Part shown: positions 1 through 5,258 of the stretch, piece after piece
Layout of the letters: each line of letters opens with the position of its first letter
Numbering within the stretch: position 1 is the stretch's first letter
Assembly: GCA_021826835.1 (NCBI GenBank)
Contig: JAKAYH010000203.1
Span: 1-5,258, forward strand
DNA: 5,258 nt
Source: Thermoplasmata archaeon
GTDB lineage: Archaea > Thermoplasmatota > Thermoplasmata > Thermoplasmatales > Thermoplasmataceae
Direction of reading: 5' to 3'
The notes under the pieces: model-generated
The model's database searches: none
What the model saw: only the letters and a program-made list of their open reading frames with translations
What the model was told of the DNA's origin: nothing
Position numbers and translations under genes: made by a program

Positions 1-269
1 CTGTACCTGAATGTGACAAGCTCAAATGTATTGTATAACGACATCTTCCTGCCGCATTTCCTGCAGAGGAATTCTTTTGTCCCGGAACCGTTCGTTCCGC
101 CCATGACAAGTGGGGAATAGCAGAATCTGCAGCTGAAATTTCCGTATTTTTCCATGATCATGGAGGCAATGTCATCATAGCCGAGTATCGGATCCATGCG
201 GAAGATGTATTCTGATCTGTCAATGTCGAGATGCCTTTTCGGGGGACTGTAATCTATCCGGTAATCCAT
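1..269 (-). CDS. Transposase, N-terminal part (runs off left edge)
   Basis: This is the first 89 codons of a gene read on the minus strand and cut by the left edge of the window, so the catalytic core is not visible. The start is the ATG at 269-267, whose A is also the last base of the TGA ending the upstream small gene (TGATG), indicating translational coupling. The protein begins MDYRIDYSPPKRHLDIDRSE and has a four-cysteine zinc ribbon: CRFC at residues 47-50 and CRKC at 69-72 (C-x2-C-x18-C-x2-C), followed by GRKMSLYNTFEL. An N-terminal zinc ribbon of this kind is common in transposases that bind their own ends. Calling it a transposase rests on this ribbon plus the upstream DUF2080-like partner, a pairing known from archaeal insertion sequences. 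The IS family cannot be assigned from this fragment. It could in principle be another zinc-ribbon DNA-binding protein. Confidence 0.7.
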   Translation of the reverse strand, partial: MDYRIDYSPPKRHLDIDRSEYIFRMDPILGYDDIASMIMEKYGNFSCRFCYSPLVMGGTNGSGTKEFLCRKCGRKMSLYNTFELVTFRY

Positions 270-451
270 CAATTGTCTTTTTCTTTCTCCTGGCTCTCCG
301 GTTCGATCCTGACTGCCCTCACCCTCTTCTCGATCCAGTGTTTCGGAACCAGCGCTTTTGCAGACGTGGCATGTTGTGTTACCGTTTTCTCAATAACCTC
401 ATATCCCTCCATCCTGATCTCCATCGGTTTCTCCGCAACCTTCTTTTTCAT
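269..451 (-). CDS. DUF2080-like transposase-associated small protein
   Basis: This small basic protein (60 residues from the ATG at 451) has the core RMEGYEVIEKTV, then SAKALVPKHWIEKRVRAVRIEP, and a charged tail ending EKEKDN. The pattern GYEVIEKTV...S.....VPK.WI.K.V..V..EP matches what I know of DUF2080 proteins, which lie just upstream of transposase genes in methanogenic archaea. The short beta-rich VPK.WI...V.V segment also resembles AbrB/SpoVT swapped-hairpin DNA-binding domains, so a role in binding the element's DNA or controlling the transposase is plausible but inferred. A TTG at 469 would add six residues; the ATG at 451 is preferred because the extension is encoded entirely by an inverted repeat. 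Neither start has a well-spaced Shine-Dalgarno site (GGAG lies only one base before the TTG and 19 bases before the ATG). The stop overlaps the transposase start. Confidence 0.7.
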   Translation of the reverse strand: MKKKVAEKPMEIRMEGYEVIEKTVTQHATSAKALVPKHWIEKRVRAVRIEPESQEKEKDN

Positions 452-470
452 ATTGCAATAATTTTGCAAT
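452..470. repeat. Perfect 7-bp inverted repeat abutting the DUF2080-like start codon
   Basis: The plus strand reads ATTGCAATAATTTTGCAAT: arms ATTGCAA (452-458) and TTGCAAT (464-470) around a 5-base TAATT spacer. It touches the ATG at 451 of the minus-strand small gene. The position suggests an operator or a binding site for the element's own DNA-binding protein, but no function can be shown from sequence alone. Confidence 0.5.
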
Positions 471-589
471 CTCCAGCATTAAGTTTGCATCAGGAGACAC
501 ATCAAAATATTGGACCTGTTAAAAATTGTATGTATAAGGGATCACTCGGTATCCAAGAATCTCGCACACCTCTAATAAGAACTAAAAAG
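471..589. other. Intergenic stretch between insertion sequence and operon
   Basis: This divergent intergenic region lies between the minus-strand IS genes and the plus-strand operon. It should contain the outer end of the insertion sequence and the promoter for the transposase genes, but I cannot place the terminal inverted repeat because the other end of the element is outside the window. Base composition falls from GC-richer to AT-rich across it. I see no convincing gene in it. Confidence 0.4.
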
Positions 590-598
590 TTAAATATT
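584..598 (+). promoter_or_regulatory. Likely archaeal BRE/TATA promoter of the operon
   Basis: An A-rich BRE-like stretch (AAAAAG, 584-589) is followed directly by TTAAATATT (590-598), close to the archaeal TATA-box form. Its centre is about 30 bases before the ATG at 624. Archaeal transcription usually starts some 22-27 bases after the box centre, which predicts a transcript beginning at or a few bases before the start codon. The absence of any Shine-Dalgarno sequence in 598-623 agrees with a leaderless or near-leaderless message. Confidence 0.5.
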
Positions 599-623
599 GA
601 AAACAAATCAATTAATAATTCAA

Positions 624-2369
624 ATGTGTGGGATTATTTCTTATATAGGTAAAAGCAATTGTACCAATTTATTAGTATCTGGTATTAAAAAATTGGAGTA
701 CAGAGGATATGATAGTTTTGGTTATGCGATTAAGTCCTCTTCTGCAATTATAGTGTTTAAGTCTACGGACTCATTGGAGAAAGGGTTGGAGAAAAGTAAC
801 ATATATAAGATTTCAGGTAACTGTGGGATTTTTCACACTAGATGGGCAACAAACGGTAAAGTGAGTTTGGAAAATTCTCACCCTCAGGTTGATTGTAAAT
901 CAAAAATAGCTATAGTTCATAATGGAATAATCGAAAATTATTCTGATATAAAAGATAAATTGAAGAATCATTTTTTCACTTCAGAAACAGACACTGAAGT
1001 AATTCCACACTTGGTCGAAGAATATTTGAATTTAGGCATTCCCTTTTATGATGCAGTTATGAAAGTTGCAAGTGAAATTACTGGTATGTCATCTTTTGTT
1101 GCTATTCATTCTGATTATGAAGAGATGATAGCTGTAAAGAATGGAGCGCCTCTTATCTTGGCACTAGATGATATGGGATTTTTTATCTCTAGTGATGTGC
1201 CATCTGTTTTAGACAAAACTAACAGAATTATCTATTTGAGCGATGGTGATATTGTACGCTTAACCAAGGAGAATTATGAAATAACTAATTTATTGGGAGT
1301 TCATTCATCACACGACATTAAAATTGTTTCGAATGATAACATTATTTTCGAAAATGATAATTACTCACATTTAATGATAAAAGAGATTTATGATCAACTA
1401 TCCATCTGGAAGAAACTCCCAAATAATGTAGTAGGTCGAATAAAACAAGCAACCAATTTATTAAGAAGTGCAGGCAGAATCTATCTGATTGGATCAGGTT
1501 CATCATATCACGTGGCTTTGTGGGGAGCTTTTGAATTTAGAGAAACCGGATTAGACTCATTGGCAATTCAACCACATGAGCTCTCTAATTTCAGAAAAAT
1601 TATAAATAACCGTGACTTGTTATTGATTATCTCCCAAAGTGGAGAGACAGCAGATATAATATTCAATATAAAGACTATTAACAACGTCAAGAAAATTGGC
1701 ATTATTAATGTTGAGAATTCATATCTTTCCGGAGAGGTAGATTTAGTCATTCCAATGAGCGTTGGTTTGGAGAGGGCTGTTGCAGCAACAAAGTCAGTAT
1801 CTAATTCATTAATAGTTTTAACTTACCTTAGTTCTCTTCTAGTTGGTTCCGAAAAAGTTGCAAATCTTGATGTTAATCTTTTGGAGCTAAACAAATTTAA
1901 TCTTGTTGTACCCTCCATAGTGTCAAAGATAGAAGAAATTGCAAATTTATTAGTTAATGAATCCCAACTGTTTATATGTGGGAGTGGTAGTAATTATATA
2001 CTTTCAATGGAAGGTGCATTGAAAATAAAGGAAGTTACATATATTCACGCTGAGGCTCTAGATTTGGTATCTTTGAAACATGGACCCTTAGCAATGATTG
2101 AAGAAGGCACAAAGGTTATTGTCTTGGTTGATGACAAAAAACAACTCAGAAATTTAAATGAACTAAAAGCAAGGGGAGCCGTCATAATAGGAATATCAAA
2201 AAGTAACTTCGAAATTTTTGATTATTTTGTGAGGTCAGTTGAAGCAGGTATTTTTTCATTCGCACCAACCCTTTTTATTTTGCAATATCTTTCTTATTCA
2301 ATTGCAATTAAGAAGGGATTAGATCCTGACAAACCTCGAAATTTAGCCAAGTCGGTGACTGTAAGATGA
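624..2369 (+). CDS. glmS: Glutamine:fructose-6-phosphate aminotransferase (isomerizing), GlmS
   Basis: This 581-residue enzyme makes glucosamine-6-phosphate from fructose-6-phosphate and glutamine in the cytoplasm, the committed step to UDP-GlcNAc. The start is the ATG at 624, not the in-frame TTG at 597, because Met removal must expose the catalytic N-terminal Cys (MCGIISYIG). The class II glutaminase domain (about 2-220) shows EYRGYDSFG (25-33), HTRWATNG (71-78), HNGIIENY (99-106, oxyanion Asn/Gly) and ETDTE (121-125). The isomerase half has two SIS domains: SIS1 with GSGSSYH (290-296) and SQSGETAD (337-344), SIS2 with GSGSNY (453-458) and ALKIKEVTYIHAEA (465-478). By alignment with E. coli GlmS, Glu470, His486 and Lys576 correspond to Glu488, His504 and Lys603. 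Oddities: the usual GELKHGP is VSLKHGP, and the protein ends AKSVTVR rather than AKSVTVE. Length is a little below the usual 600-610. The stop overlaps the next gene by ATGA. Confidence 0.96.
   Translation: MCGIISYIGKSNCTNLLVSGIKKLEYRGYDSFGYAIKSSSAIIVFKSTDSLEKGLEKSNIYKISGNCGIFHTRWATNGKVSLENSHPQVDCKSKIAIVHNGIIENYSDIKDKLKNHFFTSETDTEVIPHLVEEYLNLGIPFYDAVMKVASEITGMSSFVAIHSDYEEMIAVKNGAPLILALDDMGFFISSDVPSVLDKTNRIIYLSDGDIVRLTKENYEITNLLGVHSSHDIKIVSNDNIIFENDNYSHLMIKEIYDQLSIWKKLPNNVVGRIKQATNLLRSAGRIYLIGSGSSYHVALWGAFEFRETGLDSLAIQPHELSNFRKIINNRDLLLIISQSGETADIIFNIKTINNVKKIGIINVENSYLSGEVDLVIPMSVGLERAVAATKSVSNSLIVLTYLSSLLVGSEKVANLDVNLLELNKFNLVVPSIVSKIEEIANLLVNESQLFICGSGSNYILSMEGALKIKEVTYIHAEALDLVSLKHGPLAMIEEGTKVIVLVDDKKQLRNLNELKARGAVIIGISKSNFEIFDYFVRSVEAGIFSFAPTLFILQYLSYSIAIKKGLDPDKPRNLAKSVTVR
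2354..2358 (+). promoter_or_regulatory. Shine-Dalgarno site for the phosphohexomutase, inside glmS
   Basis: GGTGA lies within the last codons of glmS, seven bases before the ATG at 2366. It matches the archaeal/bacterial anti-SD sequence and supports that start for the internal gene, in contrast to the first gene of the operon, which has none. Confidence 0.55.
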
Positions 2370-3742
2370 ATGGTTCTATTGAATCACAATTGCTTGATAT
2401 TTTTCGTGCTTACGACATTAGGGGTGTGGTACCAGACCAATTAAACGAGAAAACCGCATTCAGGCTAGGTCAGGCATTTGGAAGTAGTATAGAAGAGGAC
2501 AAGGGTGTTTGCGTTGGTAGGGATGTTAGAGGGTCAAGTAAAATGATATTTACTTCTTTTTGTAAGGGTGTAATATCTACGGGTGTTGATGTTATTGACC
2601 TAGGAAAAGTCCCTTCTCCGGTTTTATATTTCAACACATTAAATTTAAATCTATCTGGAGGTGCTATAATAACTGCCTCGCATCTTCCAAGTAATTGGAA
2701 CGGCGTAAAATTTTGTGATAACAAGGGTATAGTAGTTTCAGATGGAACTGGATTAGAAATTATTAAGAAATCAGTTTCATCTAAACCAAGAAAACCCAAA
2801 AAAATAGGCAAAATTATATTATACACTAATGGTGTAGATGAATATGTTAACTTCTTGATTAGTAAAGTCACAATAGAAAATCCACCAAAGATAGTTTTTG
2901 ATTTTGGAAATAGCGTCACCGCTAATATTGTCCCAAATATCATGGAAAAACTAAAAATTAAATTTTCTATGATTAATGCTGACCAAGGAAAGCAAATCAG
3001 ACCTTCAGAACTGACTTCATATTCATTGAAAGGCTTGAAGGATGAGGTGTTAAAAACAGAGAGCGACATAGGAATTGCATATGATGGAGATGGAGATAGG
3101 GTTGGTTTTGTGGATGATGTTGGCAATATTTACCCAAAAGGGGAAAAAATAATTCAGATCTTTGCAGGAAGTATTTTGGAAGAAAAAAAAGCGAAAATTG
3201 TTATAGATGTGACTTGTTCAACATCCGTATCTAAATACATTATCGATATGGGTGGTGAACCAATAATAATAAGGGTTGGACATAGTTATTCTGCAAACAG
3301 CGTTTTGAATCTAGGAGCTATGTTTGGGGCACAGTACAGTGGGCATTATAGTTTTCCCGAAATGAATTGTATTGATGATGCTATTTTTGCTAGCTTTAAG
3401 ATGATAGAAATTTTATCTAAAAGCAAGAAAACCTTACATTCCCTAGCTGATCATTTACCTCTTTCATATGCAAGCGAAGTTTTAGAAATAGAGTGTGATG
3501 ATAAGAAAAAATTTCTAATTATTGAAAACATTGCCAGAAAGGTAAAGGAACTAGGGTACTTATCAGAACAGGTGGATGGAGTTAAATTCTTTTCAAACGA
3601 GCATAAGAGTAATTGGGTTTTAATAAGAGCATCTAATACTTCTCCTATTATAAGAGTTAATGCGGATGGAGAAACAAAAGAAATAGTTAAACAATTATTG
3701 GATCAAGGGATAACTTTAGTAAAAGAGGCTATGGAAAAATGA
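2366..3742 (+). CDS. Alpha-D-phosphohexomutase (PMM/PGM/GlmM superfamily)
   Basis: This 458-residue enzyme moves phosphate between C6 and C1 of a hexose. Its operon suggests glucosamine- or N-acetylglucosamine-phosphate as substrate (a GlmM- or AGM1-like role). All four superfamily sites are visible: the phosphoserine loop TASHLPSNWNG (103-113, Ser105); the metal loop DGDGDR (240-245); the sugar-specificity loop GAQYSGHYSF (321-330); and the phosphate-binding loop RASNTSPIIR (421-430). FRAYDIRG (13-20) is the usual N-terminal motif. The sequence looks more like the PMM/PGM branch (COG1109) than bacterial GlmM, so specificity is inferred from neighbours. Oddity: the sugar loop normally reads GGE-x-SGH, and here Glu is replaced by Gln323. 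The start is fixed by the ATGA overlap with glmS and the GGTGA site; the stop overlaps the third gene in the same way. A phosphomannomutase is the main alternative. Confidence 0.92.
   Translation: MNGSIESQLLDIFRAYDIRGVVPDQLNEKTAFRLGQAFGSSIEEDKGVCVGRDVRGSSKMIFTSFCKGVISTGVDVIDLGKVPSPVLYFNTLNLNLSGGAIITASHLPSNWNGVKFCDNKGIVVSDGTGLEIIKKSVSSKPRKPKKIGKIILYTNGVDEYVNFLISKVTIENPPKIVFDFGNSVTANIVPNIMEKLKIKFSMINADQGKQIRPSELTSYSLKGLKDEVLKTESDIGIAYDGDGDRVGFVDDVGNIYPKGEKIIQIFAGSILEEKKAKIVIDVTCSTSVSKYIIDMGGEPIIIRVGHSYSANSVLNLGAMFGAQYSGHYSFPEMNCIDDAIFASFKMIEILSKSKKTLHSLADHLPLSYASEVLEIECDDKKKFLIIENIARKVKELGYLSEQVDGVKFFSNEHKSNWVLIRASNTSPIIRVNADGETKEIVKQLLDQGITLVKEAMEK
3725..3728 (+). promoter_or_regulatory. Shine-Dalgarno site for the nucleotidyltransferase-GNAT gene
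   Basis: GAGG ends 10 bases before the ATG at 3739, within the last codons of the mutase gene. Spacing is a little long. Together with the ATGA stop/start overlap it supports coupled translation from this start. Confidence 0.4.
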
Positions 3743-4890
3743 TTAATCAGGCGGTTATCTTAGCGGCTGGGAAAGGAAAACGAATGAAAGACGGTGTTAA
3801 AGATTCATATTTAGAATCAACACCAAAGTCTTTAATAGATGTTAATGGTGTTCCTCTAATCTCAAGAACGGTTAAGAGTTTGATCTCTGACGGAATACAG
3901 GTTTTTATCGTTATAAATAAAAATGAGGAGAGTAAATTTAGAAAAGCACTTTCAAACTACGATATTACTTATTGTTACGAAGATGAACCACTGGGAACTG
4001 CCCACGCTTTATATTCTGCAAGGGATTTCATAACCGACAAATTATTCGGGGTGTTTATGGGTGACGATATTTTTGATTATGAAGAGTTACAAATTAAAAA
4101 TAAAGATGCTCCAACAATATTCGCATACTTACATTATGACTGTATAAATTATGGAGTTTTAGATGTTGATGGCAATCAAGTTGCTAGGAGTATAATAGAA
4201 AAGAAGAAACTAGGAAAAGGACTTGTGAATACGGGTATTTATGTTATGCCTAATGAATTTTTTGAACTGTTCAAAACTATAACCCGAAGCAGTGATTCAG
4301 CAGAATATTTCCTTACAGATGTGATATCAAAATTTTACTTTTTGAGTAAAGGCTTTAAAGTAGAAATTATAAATGAGTGGCAAGGAATTAATTATCCAAA
4401 GGATCTGAAGACTGTAATGCTAAAAATAGAAGGAAATCCAATAATAAGACTCGCGAGAATGAGTGATGTTGAAAGATTAATTACACTATTTAGTCAATTG
4501 AGCGAAAGTTCAATCGAAGTAAATTATGACAAAGAAAAAGGAAAAGCAGAATTGAAAAGGATTGTAGAAAATCCAAATCAATACACCCTAGTAGCAGTTG
4601 TTGAAGATTATGTTGTGGGAACAGCAACTTTATTGGTACAAAATAATCTAACTCATGGTGCTTCACCATATGCACATATTGAGAATGTTGTAACAGATAA
4701 AGAGTGGAGAAATAAATCAATAGGTAAAATGCTTGTAAATGAACTGATTCATATTGCGAGGCAATTGAGTTGCTATAAAGTAATATTAAATTGCAATATG
4801 TATAATTCAACATTTTACGAAAAGTTAGGCTTTATTTCAACGAATGAAATTGAAATGCGCTTCAACCTGAATGACGATTTCAATCAGTAA
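3739..4890 (+). CDS. Fused sugar-phosphate nucleotidyltransferase and GNA1-like N-acetyltransferase
   Basis: This 383-residue two-domain protein probably performs both the acetylation and the uridylylation steps of UDP-GlcNAc synthesis. Residues 1 to about 228 form a GlmU/RmlA-type nucleotidyltransferase: ILAAGKGKRM (7-16), TPKSLIDVNGVPLI (28-41), EPLGTAHAL (83-91), the metal Asp in MGDD (107-110), IIEKK (152-156), VNTGIYV (163-169), EYFLTDVI (189-196) and INYPKDL (217-223). By alignment, Asn218 would be the second metal ligand. Residues about 235-378 are a GNAT fold: IIRLARMSDVERL (235-247), AHIENVVTD (312-320), WRNKSIGKMLV (323-333), CYKVILNCN (345-353) and FYEKLGF (359-365). The last segments closely follow eukaryotic glucosamine-6-phosphate N-acetyltransferase GNA1. 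The acetyl-CoA loop is divergent (R-N-K-S-I-G), although human GNA1 also departs from consensus there. No hexapeptide beta-helix repeats are present, unlike GlmU. Substrates are inferred. Confidence 0.9.
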   Translation: MINQAVILAAGKGKRMKDGVKDSYLESTPKSLIDVNGVPLISRTVKSLISDGIQVFIVINKNEESKFRKALSNYDITYCYEDEPLGTAHALYSARDFITDKLFGVFMGDDIFDYEELQIKNKDAPTIFAYLHYDCINYGVLDVDGNQVARSIIEKKKLGKGLVNTGIYVMPNEFFELFKTITRSSDSAEYFLTDVISKFYFLSKGFKVEIINEWQGINYPKDLKTVMLKIEGNPIIRLARMSDVERLITLFSQLSESSIEVNYDKEKGKAELKRIVENPNQYTLVAVVEDYVVGTATLLVQNNLTHGASPYAHIENVVTDKEWRNKSIGKMLVNELIHIARQLSCYKVILNCNMYNSTFYEKLGFISTNEIEMRFNLNDDFNQ

Positions 4891-4994
4891 CCAATGACTG
4901 GATTAGTATTCGCTTAATTTCTATGCTACTGTGGGTTCTGTAAATGCTCATTGAAAAATATCCAAAATCGGCCAAGTAAAATTCCCCACTCATA
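4891..4994. other. Intergenic region after the operon, no gene or clear terminator seen
   Basis: This AT-rich non-coding stretch follows the operon stop. I find no stable hairpin and no strong T-tract until TTTTT at 5001-5005, which lies inside the next promoter. Either archaeal-style weak oligo-T termination applies or transcription reads on. The GGCCAAGTAAAATTCCCCAC string at about 4970-4989 recalls the ends of some IS21-type elements, but no second copy is present here. Confidence 0.35.
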
Positions 4995-5002
4995 TTTATA
5001 TT
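4995..5002 (+). promoter_or_regulatory. TATA-box-like promoter for the dehydrogenase-like gene
   Basis: TTTATATT in an AT-rich context (CATATTTATATTTTTATCC) is a good archaeal TATA-box match. A start about 25 bases downstream would leave a leader of roughly 30 bases containing the GAGGAG ribosome binding site. Confidence 0.45.
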
Positions 5003-5043
5003 TTTATCCATTTTATCTATGGCGATCATTTAGTGTGCACGCC

Positions 5044-5049
5044 GAGGAG
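5044..5049 (+). promoter_or_regulatory. Strong Shine-Dalgarno site GAGGAG
   Basis: GAGGAG lies five bases before the ATG at 5055. Its quality argues that 5055 was a real translation start even though the reading frame now breaks shortly after it. Confidence 0.55.
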
Positions 5050-5054
5050 AATAA

Positions 5055-5258
5055 ATGACTAATCAATGTAAGTTTGATATGGGAAATTACCTGTTTATCC
5101 CATTAGCGAAGGATACATGCGCCTCAGTGATGAGGGGTATGAAGTTATCGTGCAGCCTGTAACCTCATCAGACCAGTTGGAGTTAGACCAATCTATGAAA
5201 GAATCTGAAATCATAGTAGCGAATCGGACGCATTGGTTGAGCAATCGCCGATGTGAAA
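5055..5258 (+). pseudogene. Frameshifted N-terminus of a likely D-2-hydroxyacid dehydrogenase (right edge)
   Basis: From the ATG at 5055 the frame reads MTNQCKFDMGNYLFIP and then degrades to a stop at 5160-5162. In the -1 frame an open reading frame continues from there to the window edge without a stop, reading ISEGYMRLSDEGYEVIVQPV and later SEIIVANRTHWLSNR. Joined at about 5102, the two halves give FIP-ISEGYMRL-SDEGYEVI, which resembles the start of D-isomer-specific 2-hydroxyacid dehydrogenases such as 3-phosphoglycerate dehydrogenase (a 'PISEEG...L...G.EV......s..eL......s.iIv..rt' pattern). Loss of one C from a CCCC run at 5099-5101 would explain the break. It may be a decayed gene or a sequencing error. 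Restart at the ATG at 5117 would give an N-terminally shortened protein. The NAD-binding domain is outside the window, so family assignment is tentative. Confidence 0.45.

Noticed and set aside
539..554. GGATCACTCGGTATCC as a hairpin or IS terminal repeat
   Set aside because: The arms are only four base pairs around an eight-base loop, too weak to support either reading.
597..623. TTG at 597 as the glmS start, adding nine residues
   Set aside because: It would bury the catalytic Cys that must be N-terminal after Met removal, and it overlaps the TATA-like element; the ATG at 624 is the functional start.
471..623. A glmS ribozyme or riboswitch upstream of glmS
   Set aside because: The region is short, AT-rich and without the paired helices or pseudoknot core expected, and the promoter seems to lie immediately before the start codon.
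231..652. Two plus-strand open frames at 231-461 and 338-652
   Set aside because: They run antisense to the DUF2080-like gene or across the intergenic promoter, lack recognisable domains, and the second ends inside glmS.
2470..3126. A 218-codon open frame on the minus strand
   Set aside because: It lies entirely opposite the phosphohexomutase, whose catalytic motifs are intact; the translation has no family resemblance.
4490..4813. A 107-codon minus-strand open frame, and a 60-codon one at 1568-1750
   Set aside because: Both are antisense to well-supported coding sequence with conserved motifs and show no ribosome binding site or domain.
4970..4989. GGCCAAGTAAAATTCCCCAC as an IS21-type element end
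   Set aside because: The resemblance is from memory only; no second repeat copy or transposase is present nearby, so it is not called as a mobile element.
4891..4994. Intrinsic terminator after the operon
   Set aside because: No GC-rich hairpin followed by a T-run is visible.

Overview
The window looks archaeal, probably from a methanogen-type euryarchaeon. The evidence is a DUF2080-like transposase-associated gene next to a zinc-ribbon transposase, TATA-box-like promoters, a main operon that appears to be leaderless or nearly so, and strong GGTGA/GAGGAG Shine-Dalgarno sites elsewhere. The lineage is inferred from gene style only; there is no rRNA or other taxonomic marker here.

Layout. Positions 1-451 (minus strand) hold the upstream end of an insertion sequence: a small DUF2080-like protein followed, through a TGATG stop/start overlap, by the N-terminus of a transposase that runs off the left edge. 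Positions 471-623 are intergenic and carry the presumed operon promoter. Positions 624-4890 (plus strand) are a tight three-gene operon with both junctions overlapping as ATGA. The genes are glutamine:fructose-6-phosphate aminotransferase (GlmS), an alpha-D-phosphohexomutase of the PMM/PGM/GlmM superfamily, and a two-domain protein joining a GlmU/RmlA-like nucleotidyltransferase to a C-terminal GNAT domain that resembles eukaryotic GNA1. Positions 4891-5054 are intergenic with a second promoter and ribosome binding site. From 5055 to the right edge lies the N-terminus of a likely D-2-hydroxyacid dehydrogenase, interrupted by an apparent -1 frameshift.

How the genes work together. The operon appears to encode a complete route from fructose-6-phosphate to UDP-N-acetylglucosamine: amination by GlmS, sugar-phosphate mutation, N-acetylation by the GNAT domain, and uridylylation by the nucleotidyltransferase domain. 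UDP-GlcNAc would feed surface glycans or protein glycosylation. The most interesting point is the third protein. The left-handed beta-helix acetyltransferase of ordinary GlmU is absent and a GNA1-like GNAT domain takes its place. If that domain keeps GNA1 specificity, acetylation would occur at GlcN-6-P before the mutase step, as in eukaryotes, rather than at GlcN-1-P as in bacteria.

Base composition also differs along the window. Hand counts of single 60-base lines give about 53% GC at 61-120 and 50% at 5101-5160, but 20% at 901-960 and 23% at 2761-2820. The AT-rich operon therefore sits between GC-richer flanks, one an insertion sequence and the other a damaged gene, which suggests a horizontally acquired or rearranged segment.
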